64,000 bases of DNA, taken from assembly GCA_030424715.1 (NCBI GenBank), contig JAUHWH010000002.1, positions 441,437-505,436 on the forward strand, written 5' to 3'. Made by a program: the position numbers and the translations under genes. Under the pieces are notes generated by a model. That model was not told the origin of the DNA, did no database searches, and was given only the letters and a program-made list of their open reading frames with translations. Every line of letters begins with the position of its first letter. Within the stretch, counting starts at the first letter, position 1. Source of the DNA: Bdellovibrionia bacterium (GTDB lineage: Bacteria; Bdellovibrionota; Bdellovibrionia; Bdellovibrionales; JAGQZY01). Of the stretch, positions 19,962 through 29,181 are shown piece after piece.

Positions 19962-20895
19962 TGGAATCGCTCCTTTTCTAATCACGAAAGCTATGGCCAA
20001 CTCCGAGTCGGGATTCAGAGACACCATCGTTGAAGGTAACAAGGCCTGGTCGAAAAAAATCGATAGCTTCGCCGCCGAAGTCGACTCTATGCTTTCTAAC
20101 CGAAAAAGTAAAAGAAAGTTAAAAAACAAGTCGCAAGTGAGTCTTGTTCACTTCGTGCAAAGCCGCGAAGGGGGAACAATCGATCAAACCCCCCATATAG
20201 CCGTCAACCTCAGGTTGCCTCAGCTCGAAGAACAGTGGAAACTCAAGTTTTCCAGCTACGATGAAGAAGACGAGTTCGAAGGACTGCAACGAAACCGAAG
20301 CGGCGCTGCACCAGCTGAGAACAAAGCCGGTACCAGTCTCGGGGTCGCCAGCAAATTTATGGATATCGACACTCTCTTTCGTCCCCGGCTCGAGTTTCAA
20401 GACCCACTGGTCACTAGCTTTCTACTGAAATTCAACAGCCGCCTCCCATGGAAGTTCATGGTTTTAAACTGGCAGGCAAAATTTTTCACCCATTCGATTG
20501 ATGGAGTGGGCCAATCCTTCAGCCTTGATTTTGAAAAGCCGCTAACCGACAGTCTACTGCTCCGTTTTTTCAACGAGCAGCAGTACCTGGATCGCGACAA
20601 CGTGCTAAATGTGTCTCAGGGCCCCTCACTCCTCTATAAACTGAACGATCTCATTGCGTTCGCGCAAACAATCAGTTTTAACTCGTCGAACCGAAACGTT
20701 GTGGCTAATGAGCTACCAGAGGCCTACAACACGGATGCCTACCATTTACAAAGCTATCAGTTTATCTTTTCATTCAGTCATAAATTGCTAAAAAATGTGT
20801 TTCACTATTCGGTGAACCCAGATCTCCTGTTTATCAAAGAACGGAACTTTAAAGGGCAAGCGGGCTTGTCCCTGCGATTGGAGATTATTTTCTAA
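19933..20895 (+). CDS. Secreted/outer-membrane protein, unknown function
   Basis: Signal-like MNKVRKVCLIGIAPFLITKAMA; barrel-like remainder; 5' end overlaps the divergent gene. Confidence 0.6.
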   Translation: MNKVRKVCLIGIAPFLITKAMANSESGFRDTIVEGNKAWSKKIDSFAAEVDSMLSNRKSKRKLKNKSQVSLVHFVQSREGGTIDQTPHIAVNLRLPQLEEQWKLKFSSYDEEDEFEGLQRNRSGAAPAENKAGTSLGVASKFMDIDTLFRPRLEFQDPLVTSFLLKFNSRLPWKFMVLNWQAKFFTHSIDGVGQSFSLDFEKPLTDSLLLRFFNEQQYLDRDNVLNVSQGPSLLYKLNDLIAFAQTISFNSSNRNVVANELPEAYNTDAYHLQSYQFIFSFSHKLLKNVFHYSVNPDLLFIKERNFKGQAGLSLRLEIIF

Positions 20896-22775
20896 GCAAA
20901 GTTTTCAGATATTTTTTTCAACAAGGTTTTTTGGCCAATGGGCTTACTGAGGTAGTCATCGAAGCCCGCAGCAAAACATTTTTCTTTTTCACCCTTCATA
21001 GTGTGAGCAGTCAAAGCTAGGACCTTTTTGTCGTATTGCGACCCACGAAGAATTTTTACGGCCTCGTAACCGTCCAGGCCAGGCATTTGAATATCCATTA
21101 GGATCAAATCGAAGTCCTCTGAAAGAGCTTTTCGCACCGCCTCGGAGCCATTATCAACAATGGATAACTCCGCATGAGAGGTCTCTATAAAAATCTTAAA
21201 CAAAATCTGGTTCTCTTTAGAATCTTCCGCTAAAAGAATCCGTTTTCCGGTAAAATCAAAGGTCTCGCTCTCCGCCAAGGCTTGTGCCTCATTGACGGAT
21301 TCTGACTGTCCAAAACTCATCAATTCGTCGGCACTGACGTAGACTCGGTCTGCGCTCTGACAGGGAATTGTCAGACGAAAATGGCTGCCCACGTTGACTT
21401 GACTAGAAACAAGAGTGAGATCCCCCCCCAGCAATTCAACCAACTTTTTTGATATAGAAAGGCCCAAGCCTGCTCCGCCAAAATTGCGGGTGTGTTGTTC
21501 ATCCGCCTGAGTGAAGGCATCAAATATGACGTGCTGGGCCTCAGGATTGATCCCGATACCCTGGTCGATCACATCGAATTGCAACCGACCGCTGGCAAAA
21601 GAAACGACGAGGCGAACTTTCGACTTCTCTGGACTAAACTTAATAGCATTGCCCAGGAGGTTACTCATCACCTGCTTGAGGCGAACAACATCAGTTTTGA
21701 TCTTCTCCGGGACTCGGGTGTCTAGGCGGATATCAAGTTCCATACGTTTATCGTGTAGGCGACTGCTAAAATAGTTCTGCAAATCGTTGATAAACTGTCC
21801 AAGATGAAACTCCCCGTAGGAAAGATCCAACTTGTCAGCTTCCAGGCGAGAAAGGTCGAAAAGGTCATCAACCATACTCAATAAATGCTCACTGTTACGT
21901 CGAATGAAAGCGACGTGACTTTGAGACTCTGAATTTAACTTATCATCTTTTTGCAAAAGCTCAGCGAAACCAAGGATAGCACCGAGCGGGGTCCTGATTT
22001 CATGACTCATGTTTGCTAAAAACAGATCTTTGGTTTTCGAAGATTCTTCCAACTTGTGCATCGCATGGGTGTTTTCATCAAGAAGGCGCCGGTATTCAAA
22101 GGTCAGTTTTTTTAGCTGTTTGATCATTATGAAGGCCACAAAAAAAGCCAGGCACAAAGTGAAGACCACCTCAACCAAACCCGTCCACTTCACAATGTGT
22201 CTCAGGGAGGCATTGAGCTCATCTCGCAGTTGGGTAATGTCCCCGTCGAGATCCACAATTTTCTCTTTAAGGGCTCCAAAGTGATTCACATCTGCGAGAA
22301 GCTGCTCCTCCACCTCTTCTTCGATGTCTGAAGCTTCAGACTTGCGCATCTTCATGGTCTCACGCACGTTGGTCTCAAACTTTTGATAGGTGGACATCAG
22401 ACCACGGAACTCTTTATTGAGCTTATAATCATCACCAATTTCTTTAAATATAGCCTCTGCGAGAGGTTGGACTTCAAGAGTTCCCTCTAGGGTTTCCTCT
22501 TGAAACTGAGACTCTCCGGAAATAACGAAGCCCCGCAATGAATTTTCGATCGACGCCACGGTTTTCTCAAATTGCAACAGACCCATGCGCACTTTATCCA
22601 AACGCCCGGTTTCAGCGTTCAGCGACTCCACATAAGCCGATTGAAAGTGAAAGAAGACAAGCAGTACCAGAATGAACACCACTGGGATACTGACGATACG
22701 GATCAATTGGCTCTGAAAGCCTGAATTCTCACGACCATATGGGGTTTGGGTAGGCGCTGAAGAAGTGGCCATCAT
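20892..22775 (-). CDS. Hybrid sensor histidine kinase with C-terminal receiver domain
   Basis: Two TM helices, HisKA FLANMSHEIRTPLGAILGFAELL, HATPase GLGLSISKKLVELLGGDL, receiver RILLAEDSKENQILF...DLILMDIQMPGLDGYEAV...YLSKPIG. Confidence 0.95.
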   Translation of the reverse strand: MMATSSAPTQTPYGRENSGFQSQLIRIVSIPVVFILVLLVFFHFQSAYVESLNAETGRLDKVRMGLLQFEKTVASIENSLRGFVISGESQFQEETLEGTLEVQPLAEAIFKEIGDDYKLNKEFRGLMSTYQKFETNVRETMKMRKSEASDIEEEVEEQLLADVNHFGALKEKIVDLDGDITQLRDELNASLRHIVKWTGLVEVVFTLCLAFFVAFIMIKQLKKLTFEYRRLLDENTHAMHKLEESSKTKDLFLANMSHEIRTPLGAILGFAELLQKDDKLNSESQSHVAFIRRNSEHLLSMVDDLFDLSRLEADKLDLSYGEFHLGQFINDLQNYFSSRLHDKRMELDIRLDTRVPEKIKTDVVRLKQVMSNLLGNAIKFSPEKSKVRLVVSFASGRLQFDVIDQGIGINPEAQHVIFDAFTQADEQHTRNFGGAGLGLSISKKLVELLGGDLTLVSSQVNVGSHFRLTIPCQSADRVYVSADELMSFGQSESVNEAQALAESETFDFTGKRILLAEDSKENQILFKIFIETSHAELSIVDNGSEAVRKALSEDFDLILMDIQMPGLDGYEAVKILRGSQYDKKVLALTAHTMKGEKEKCFAAGFDDYLSKPIGQKTLLKKISENFA

Positions 22776-23089
22776 TACAGATCTTGATTGATTTGACGTT
22801 TCTTGTCGGCCAGGTAGCTTGATATTTTTTCTACAAAAACACTGGCGTCGATCGGTCGCTTGTCGTCAAGGGAAGTCTCAAACTCGATAGCATAGCTCGT
22901 CAATTGGTTAAAACCATAAGGCTCACAAAAGCCCTTCCATTGGTGGCAAATTTTTTTGATCTGGTCGGTGTCTCCAGCCTCTGAGGCTTTTCTGAGTTCG
23001 GCCAAGTCTGAGAACCTCTTTTCCAGAAAATCGGGCATAAAGGGCTTCAGCTCAGGGATGGGCTCTTCTTTTATCTTTGCAAAATCCAT
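22775..23089 (-). CDS. Stand-alone Hpt phosphotransfer protein
   Basis: IKKICHQWKGFCEPYGF (H-x-W-K-G Hpt motif); stop/start overlap with the hybrid kinase gene. Start at MDFAKIKEE. Confidence 0.7.
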   Translation of the reverse strand: MDFAKIKEEPIPELKPFMPDFLEKRFSDLAELRKASEAGDTDQIKKICHQWKGFCEPYGFNQLTSYAIEFETSLDDKRPIDASVFVEKISSYLADKKRQINQDL

Positions 23090-23161
23090 AAGCAATATTA
23101 TAGTCTTGTTTTTAAAAAAATACCACGAATTAGAGTTAACTATGCACAAAGCGAGAAAAGC

Positions 23162-23854
23162 ATGAAAAAAATACTTCTTGTTGAAGATAGCCAAGAAATT
23201 TTTCAAATGGTGGAACTGAGCCTCAATAGCATATCGGGCGTGGACTGGGTTAAAAATATTTCTGACGCCCGAGAGGCCATCGCAAAAAAACAATACGACT
23301 TGTTTCTTCTCGACATGGAGCTTCCTGACGGTAATGGCGTGGATCTGTGCTCCCTCATTACGACCAAATCACCCGAGTCTATTATCTTTTTCTTAACATC
23401 TCACTCCGATTTGTCTGAGAAAGTCCTGAGCTTCTCAGCGGGTGCGGACGATTATATAACCAAGCCCTTTCAGCCCTTAGAGCTTAAGGCCCGTGTCGAG
23501 GCTCGCTTTCGAAAGCTCGATCAAGCCCAAGATGCCAAAAACCACTTTCAGTGGGATGAAATGGAAATCGACACACTGACCCAAGAAGTGAAAATCAAGG
23601 AGGATGACAATTGGGTTAATGTCGAACTCACCGCCCTTGAGTTTAAGCTCCTCATCTATTTTGCCACTCGAGTGGGCCACGTCATAAAGAGGGACAAGAT
23701 CCTCGATGACCTGTGGGGAAAGGACGTCCACGTTTACCCAAGGTCGGTGGATACCCACGTAAGTAAACTGCGAAAAAAACTTGGACCGGCATCAGACCTG
23801 ATTGCGTCTATCCACGGTGCGGGATACAAGTTTAATCCCACAGGCCCCTCCTGA
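23162..23854 (+). CDS. OmpR-family response regulator
   Basis: Receiver KILLVEDSQ...DLFLLDMELPDGNG...DDYITKPF; winged-helix ELTALEFKLLIYFA...VDTHVSKLRKKLGP. Confidence 0.95.
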   Translation: MKKILLVEDSQEIFQMVELSLNSISGVDWVKNISDAREAIAKKQYDLFLLDMELPDGNGVDLCSLITTKSPESIIFFLTSHSDLSEKVLSFSAGADDYITKPFQPLELKARVEARFRKLDQAQDAKNHFQWDEMEIDTLTQEVKIKEDDNWVNVELTALEFKLLIYFATRVGHVIKRDKILDDLWGKDVHVYPRSVDTHVSKLRKKLGPASDLIASIHGAGYKFNPTGPS

Positions 23855-23862
23855 GATTGGTC

Positions 23863-24231
23863 TCAGAAAAACGGCTGAAAGGTAATTTCCATTTCCTCTA
23901 AGGTTCTGGAGCTTAGTCCCTGATTCTTGCGATGCAGCCAGACCTCATCTCTAAAACTTCGAAGTGCTTTTTCTGTGGATTCATCCATAAACCCCGTCTC
24001 GTCGACGTCATATCCCCTAGCCTTTAAAACCGATTGCATTCGCTTGATCTTTGCGCGCTTCGAGGTTTTAGGCACCACCCGCGGGGCCAGATCTTTCGAC
24101 GAATGGGGATAGACCTGCTGATAAACAGCTTTAGAGTCCTGTTCGAGCACCTCAGCTTTCGCAGGTATCGCAGCATCACCAAGACTCCCCGCTGGCCAAT
24201 AGAAAATCAGCGCCATCAAAAATTTATTCAT
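23863..24231 (-). CDS. Secreted protein with peptidoglycan-binding-like domain
   Basis: RMQSVLKARGYDVDETGFMDESTEKALRSFRDE resembles the PG_binding_1 repeat. Confidence 0.55.
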   Translation of the reverse strand: MNKFLMALIFYWPAGSLGDAAIPAKAEVLEQDSKAVYQQVYPHSSKDLAPRVVPKTSKRAKIKRMQSVLKARGYDVDETGFMDESTEKALRSFRDEVWLHRKNQGLSSRTLEEMEITFQPFF

Positions 24232-24257
24232 TGTTCCTCCATAGTTAAGTTAAAAAA

Positions 24258-24283
24258 AAAGCCCCCCGTATGTGGGAGGCTTT
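24258..24283 (-). terminator. Terminator of the Dps operon
   Basis: AAAGCCCCCC GTATGT GGGAGGCTTT hairpin with A/U tract (minus direction). Confidence 0.7.
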
Positions 24284-24322
24284 CGTCGACTTCCAACCCC
24301 AAATTTGGGTTGGGTCCCACGA

Positions 24323-24802
24323 CTAATGTAGATTCATCATGGCATCGATGCTCGCCAAATGGAGCTCGAATTCAGGAATAATTGTTTCACGGACAAACCG
24401 CTTGTCGGCTTCTTCGATAAAATTATTCTCTAAAAGATCTTTATATTCGCTAAGACCGTGCTCTTCGCCTTTCTTTAACGCTTTTAAAGTCGACACCTCT
24501 CCAAAAAGTTTTGCGGTTCCCATAAAAGCTTTCACTACGGCTCCCCAAGGGCCCGAAGATGTGTCTGGCTTCATCGATGTCGCTGCGACCTGCCGCCACC
24601 AATAGTCCACGTTGCGTTGGTGAAAGGCGAGAAACTCATTGAGCCGCTTCTTCTCGGCGTCTCCTTCAATCTTCTCGATCCCTTGTTTGTAGGCTTCCAC
24701 AGCAGACATTTCGCCTCGCAAAATTTGATTGAGGGCGTCGGCCAGCTGCATTTCTGGGGTGATCGTTGTTTGAGTGTTTGTATATCCTGTTGCTTGAATC
24801 AT
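24323..24802 (-). CDS. Ferritin-like DUF2383/PA2169-family protein
   Basis: LNQILRGEMSAVEAYKQGIEKI...FLAFHQRNVDYWWRQV...LKALKKGEEHGLSEYKDLLE four-helix Glu/His pattern. Confidence 0.75.
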   Translation of the reverse strand: MIQATGYTNTQTTITPEMQLADALNQILRGEMSAVEAYKQGIEKIEGDAEKKRLNEFLAFHQRNVDYWWRQVAATSMKPDTSSGPWGAVVKAFMGTAKLFGEVSTLKALKKGEEHGLSEYKDLLENNFIEEADKRFVRETIIPEFELHLASIDAMMNLH

Positions 24803-24833
24803 TAAATTCTCCTTACTGTGAGTTTTATTAAAA

Positions 24834-25352
24834 TTACTGCTTCTCTAGATGAGAGTTGAGCATCCAGCTCGTTTTTTCGTGCTTGCACAAAAGTCCGACA
24901 AGAAAGTCCTCGGTTCCGTGATCTCTCTTTAGGCGCGTCTCATCGTCCAAAATTTCTTTAATTTGATGCTGGATCAGCATGTGGTCATGAAAAAGTTCAG
25001 CAATCATCTCGTTCGCCTCGAGTCTTGCCGAAGGATTTTCGTTGAGCTTATGGGCATGGCTCATCTCATCAACGGTGCTCAGAGGCCGGCCTCCGAGGAC
25101 TCGCACACGCTCCGCGACATCATCCATAACTTGTAACTGATCTTTGTACTGTTCTTCCAGAAACTCATGGAGACTGTGAAATCTTGGTCCAATGATGTTC
25201 CAGTGAAAGTTGAGTGTCTTCGTGAAAAGAGCAAACTCATTAGCCAATAGCTCGTTCAAAAAGGTGATGCTCGTCTCTTTCGAAGTTTCAGGCAGATTGC
25301 CGACCGGACTCATTTTTGAAAATTCTGTATTTTGTAGATTGGTAGTTCCCAT
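24834..25352 (-). CDS. dps: Dps/ferritin-like DNA-binding stress protein
   Basis: LLANEFALFTKTLNFHWNIIGPRFHSLHEFLEEQYKDQLQVMDDVAERVRVLGGRPL. Confidence 0.92.
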   Translation of the reverse strand: MGTTNLQNTEFSKMSPVGNLPETSKETSITFLNELLANEFALFTKTLNFHWNIIGPRFHSLHEFLEEQYKDQLQVMDDVAERVRVLGGRPLSTVDEMSHAHKLNENPSARLEANEMIAELFHDHMLIQHQIKEILDDETRLKRDHGTEDFLVGLLCKHEKTSWMLNSHLEKQ

Positions 25353-25379
25353 TATAACCCTTCCTCGGTTTTGTAAAAG

Positions 25380-25574
25380 TTAATGTCTTAGATTTCTATT
25401 CACAGCACTGTCCGCCTTGCGAACGAAATGACTGATCATAGACAATGCGAAGAGCGCCAGAAAAATAAAAAATAAAATCTGCGCCATTCCCGCTGAAGCC
25501 GCGGCAATCCCTCCAAATCCCAGAATCGCTGCAACCATAGAAAAAATAAAAAATATCATTGCCCAATAAAGCAT
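25380..25574 (-). CDS. DUF1328-like small membrane protein
   Basis: [50 protein letters not shown]; paralogous to 4607..4777. Confidence 0.8.
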   Translation of the reverse strand: MLYWAMIFFIFSMVAAILGFGGIAAASAGMAQILFFIFLALFALSMISHFVRKADSAVNRNLRH

Positions 25575-25644
25575 TTTCAACCTCCTTGATGACTTTAATA
25601 ATACTAAAGCCTCCTGGAGAAACACTTCGCAGACTTTTCGAGTA

Positions 25645-25662
25645 TGTGTACTAATTTACACA
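25645..25662. promoter_or_regulatory. Putative operator (TGTGTA CTAATT TACACA)
   Basis: Perfect TGTGTA/TACACA half-sites, 70 bp upstream of the DUF1328-Dps operon. Confidence 0.6.
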
Positions 25663-25707
25663 GTTTGCTAAGCAAGAAACCAACCGATGCTCAGCGAGAA
25701 GTTAAAT

Positions 25708-27246
25708 TCAGTTTTTTTTGTTATGCCAATTCACTGAATAAAGATCATGGCGACGGTCTTTCAGGTTCTGCACAGCGCCACTCACCCGGGCCTCTTTCAA
25801 GGTATCCATGCGGAGATCGGCGATAGCCACCATCTCCACGTTCGGCGTGGTGTCCGCGGCAATACCGTCTCGCGCGAAAGGGTAATCACAGGGGGTAAGA
25901 ATACAGCTCTGAGCGTATTGAATGTCTAAGTTGTGAACTCTCGGCAGGTTGCCGACGTTGCCAGCCATAGCCACATAGATTTGATTTTCCACCGCGCGGG
26001 CCTGACAACAGTATTTGACTCGGCAGTAGCCCTGCCGATTATCAGTTAAAAAGGGCACAAAAAGAATTTGCATCCCTTGATTGACCAGGTGCCGAGCTAA
26101 CTCTGGAAACTCACTATCGTAACAGACGAGCACGCCAATTGGCCCACAGTCCGTCTGAATCACTTTTAGAGAATCACCACCTTCGATATTCCACCAATAA
26201 CGTTCGTCAGGGGTCGGATGAATTTTCGCCTGCTCATGAATAGAGCCATCCCTCAGCATGACGTAAGAGACGTTCCTTACTTTCTCCCCCACTCTTGTGG
26301 GATGAGAACCGGCAATGATGTTGACGTTGTACTTGACCGAGAGCCCATGAAACAGGTCCTTGACCCGCTCGGTGTACTTGGTCATATGCTCGATCGCTTC
26401 ACTTGGGCGAACCTGCTCATTTTGAATAGAGAGCAGCTGCATCGTGAACAACTCCGGAAACAATACAAAGTCCGCTTTGTAGTCAGCCGTAACATCCACA
26501 AAATACTCGACCATTTGAGCAAACTCTGCAAAAGAACCGATACCCCGTTGCTGGTACTGCACGGCCACCACACGCACGGAATTTTGCCGTTTCGGTAGCT
26601 TCTTCAGATTAGGAGTTTCTGACGACACTTCAGAGTTTTTCCAAACCAAGTGCACAGCGAACCCACCCGACTCGCGATCTGAGGGTATATAGTCTTGCAA
26701 AATACCTATAATTTCAAAACCATTGCGCATCTGAAAATTAAGAGTGGGGTCCACAATCTTTTTCGCTATCACTTGATCGACGTAATCTTGAACGCTTTTC
26801 ACCTTGTTTCTTTTTTTGTGGAAATTGGGAATGCGCCCGCCAAAGACAATGCCCTGCAGTCGCTCAAACTTCACCAGCTCTTTTCTGGTGTTGTAAAACC
26901 GCTGCCCAATGCGGTGCCGCCGGAACTCAGGATCTATACAGGTTTCATAACCATAAAGATAGTCACCTTCGGGATCATGGGTCGCACCAAACCCCCCACC
27001 GGTGATCTGTTTCCAATTGTGAGGTTTGAGGGCTTTCTCCCCCTTGATAAGAAGACTGGCCGAGTAACCAACCACCTTGCCGTTCATCTCCGCAACAAAA
27101 TGACCTTCGGGAAAGTGAGACAGCTGACCGCGAAGCATCTCCTCGGAATAACTGGGCATGTCTCGGTACACTTTTAGAACAAGAGACATGATTGAAGGAA
27201 TATCTGAAAACAGGGCGGGGCGGATAACAAGATTCTTTTTTTTCAT
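25708..27246 (-). CDS. Fused GNAT acetyltransferase - carbon-nitrogen hydrolase (nitrilase superfamily)
   Basis: N-terminal GNAT (YGYETCIDPEFRRHRIGQRFYNTRKELV) and C-terminal nitrilase Glu/Lys/Cys motifs (LFPELF, AKIHPTPDE, GVLVCYDSEFPELAR). Confidence 0.88.
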   Translation of the reverse strand: MKKKNLVIRPALFSDIPSIMSLVLKVYRDMPSYSEEMLRGQLSHFPEGHFVAEMNGKVVGYSASLLIKGEKALKPHNWKQITGGGFGATHDPEGDYLYGYETCIDPEFRRHRIGQRFYNTRKELVKFERLQGIVFGGRIPNFHKKRNKVKSVQDYVDQVIAKKIVDPTLNFQMRNGFEIIGILQDYIPSDRESGGFAVHLVWKNSEVSSETPNLKKLPKRQNSVRVVAVQYQQRGIGSFAEFAQMVEYFVDVTADYKADFVLFPELFTMQLLSIQNEQVRPSEAIEHMTKYTERVKDLFHGLSVKYNVNIIAGSHPTRVGEKVRNVSYVMLRDGSIHEQAKIHPTPDERYWWNIEGGDSLKVIQTDCGPIGVLVCYDSEFPELARHLVNQGMQILFVPFLTDNRQGYCRVKYCCQARAVENQIYVAMAGNVGNLPRVHNLDIQYAQSCILTPCDYPFARDGIAADTTPNVEMVAIADLRMDTLKEARVSGAVQNLKDRRHDLYSVNWHNKKN

Positions 27247-27310
27247 TGCCCGAGCTTACCGAACCCCGCCGGAACTGTCTACACCAAGTTTGGGAATTCT
27301 AAAGCCACAT

Positions 27311-27967
27311 TTACCCAACGTACTGCATGCCTCGTGCGAGAGCCTTACTGCGACTGAAAGGCAACACCGTTCTGTCATCAAACACAGCATCGGACCACAC
27401 GACGTCTCGACACTCAACGCCTCGTAAATTCGCCCCTTTCAGATTGGCTCCCATTAAATTGCAGTTCTTTAAATTCGCCCCATCGAGATTGGCGTATTGA
27501 AAGCGAGCCCCTTTTAACATGGCCGACTTCAAATTGGCGCTTTTTAAGTTCGATAGCTGGAATGAAGAGTTGGAAAGATCAGCGCCATGAAAACTGCTGT
27601 GCCGACAGGAGCTCTTGATCCATTTGGTTTTCTTAAGCCCACTCAAGCTAAAATCCAAACCATTGGCAATCGCATAATTAAAATTGCGACCTGAAAGCTT
27701 GACCCCAATATTCGAGGCTGTCTTTCGAAAGACTTTCCGTAAACCTTCACGGCTTTCCCCGTTAAAGTTCATGAGCATTCTCCCTTGATTACGCTTGATC
27801 ACGAACAACCTTTCATAGAGTCGATAAGAATAGAAGGCCAAGAAACTGAATGTGCCAAAAACTAGGGCTACCGGCAAGAAGGCCAGAGCGCCCAGAGCTG
27901 AAAACAGCATGACTCCCATGAGCCCAATGTAGGTAAAAAATTTATAAATTTTCTCGAATAACTTCAT
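27311..27967 (-). CDS. Pentapeptide-repeat membrane protein
   Basis: N-terminal TM helices then ADLSNSSFQLSNLKSANLKSAMLKGARFQYANLDGANLKNCNLMGANLKGANLRG. Confidence 0.9.
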   Translation of the reverse strand: MKLFEKIYKFFTYIGLMGVMLFSALGALAFLPVALVFGTFSFLAFYSYRLYERLFVIKRNQGRMLMNFNGESREGLRKVFRKTASNIGVKLSGRNFNYAIANGLDFSLSGLKKTKWIKSSCRHSSFHGADLSNSSFQLSNLKSANLKSAMLKGARFQYANLDGANLKNCNLMGANLKGANLRGVECRDVVWSDAVFDDRTVLPFSRSKALARGMQYVG

Positions 27968-27981
27968 AATGCCTCTCCTTT

Positions 27982-29181
27982 CTACTTTGCGTTCACAATT
28001 AATTTGTTATCAATTCGACGAACACCCACCAGGGTTTTCAGAACACTTTCAAGGTGCTCTTTGTCCATGGGGTGTCCAACAACGCCCTGCAGGCTCGCCA
28101 TGCCATTGACGACTTTAACTCGAATGTCTTTCGAGCCCGACAAACTCGCTTTTTTCATGATTCGCGTCGCTCGCTGAGCCACACCCCTGTCTTTTGAGAA
28201 GTGAGCTTTCGAAACGATAAGAAAGTCCTCGATGTCTCGGATTCCATCGACTGACTCAGCAACCTCCAGGATCTGGCGGTGAAGGTTTTTCGAAGGGATG
28301 TTTCCGTACACGATCAATTTGCCGTCTCGCACCTCAACTCGGATGGTCTCATTTTTGCCGAGCTCATCAATGGTGCCTAAGGCCTTCCGTGCTCTCAGCT
28401 TGAGTGCACGGTCCGTAGCCACGTCCACTTTCACTTTTAAAGAGACGGCGACGACCCCCCGTACACCTGGCGTGTTTTTGACCGCTTTAATCACCTGTTT
28501 TTTTAAACGGATCGAAGGGACCCAACCATCCAACATCGCAATTCCGTTGTAACATGGGAGACCCACATGCGAAGCGGCCTGGCCAAACTTCAGCTTTAAG
28601 CGGTTTCCAATCGCCGTTTCAAGGGACTTGTCCTCGTTCTTGTTTTTGACTTTCTTCGCACCAACCGTGGCTAGGGCGGTAAGAAGGTCAGAAAACGTAC
28701 CTTTGTCCTTTGGCCACTCAAAGATCATCCGAATGCCTTCTCCGTACATTTTTCGCTCTCGTGAGCTTGAAACCCAATCGGGTGTCACGGCAAAGCAAGG
28801 AGCTTCACTGAATCGAGAGTCTTTCTTCAGGTTGCGATGCAGACTGAGGATCTCCCCCCGCTGCATTGGCATCACGTACATAACGCCAAACTCCTGGCCA
28901 GTGTACCCTTGCTTCAAATCTTTAATGTAATTGTATTTATCAACCTTGATCCCGAGTCGCTTGGCAAACGCGGCCACCTCATTAGAATTGACGGAATCAC
29001 CAACTAGCGCCAACCTCGGTCTTTGCATGGCCTGAGATAAGAAAAGTGGGGCTTGTTTAGATTGGCTTTGGGTATTTTTTTTATCGTAGTGAGAAGAAGT
29101 CGAAGTGCTCTCTCTACGCGGAAAGGATTGCGGTGTATTTGTTGCGTTTGGCGTTCTTAATTTTAATTTTGTCTGTCTCAT
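27982..29181 (-). CDS. Receiver-like N-terminus fused to three BON-like domains
   Basis: Three BON-type segments (GWVPSIRLKKQVIKAVKNTPGVRGV; GNIPSKNLHRQILEVAESVDGIRDIEDFLIV; GVVGHPMDKEHLESVLKTLVGVRRIDNKLIV). Start uncertain; 29028 possible. Confidence 0.7.
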   Translation of the reverse strand: MRQTKLKLRTPNATNTPQSFPRRESTSTSSHYDKKNTQSQSKQAPLFLSQAMQRPRLALVGDSVNSNEVAAFAKRLGIKVDKYNYIKDLKQGYTGQEFGVMYVMPMQRGEILSLHRNLKKDSRFSEAPCFAVTPDWVSSSRERKMYGEGIRMIFEWPKDKGTFSDLLTALATVGAKKVKNKNEDKSLETAIGNRLKLKFGQAASHVGLPCYNGIAMLDGWVPSIRLKKQVIKAVKNTPGVRGVVAVSLKVKVDVATDRALKLRARKALGTIDELGKNETIRVEVRDGKLIVYGNIPSKNLHRQILEVAESVDGIRDIEDFLIVSKAHFSKDRGVAQRATRIMKKASLSGSKDIRVKVVNGMASLQGVVGHPMDKEHLESVLKTLVGVRRIDNKLIVNAK

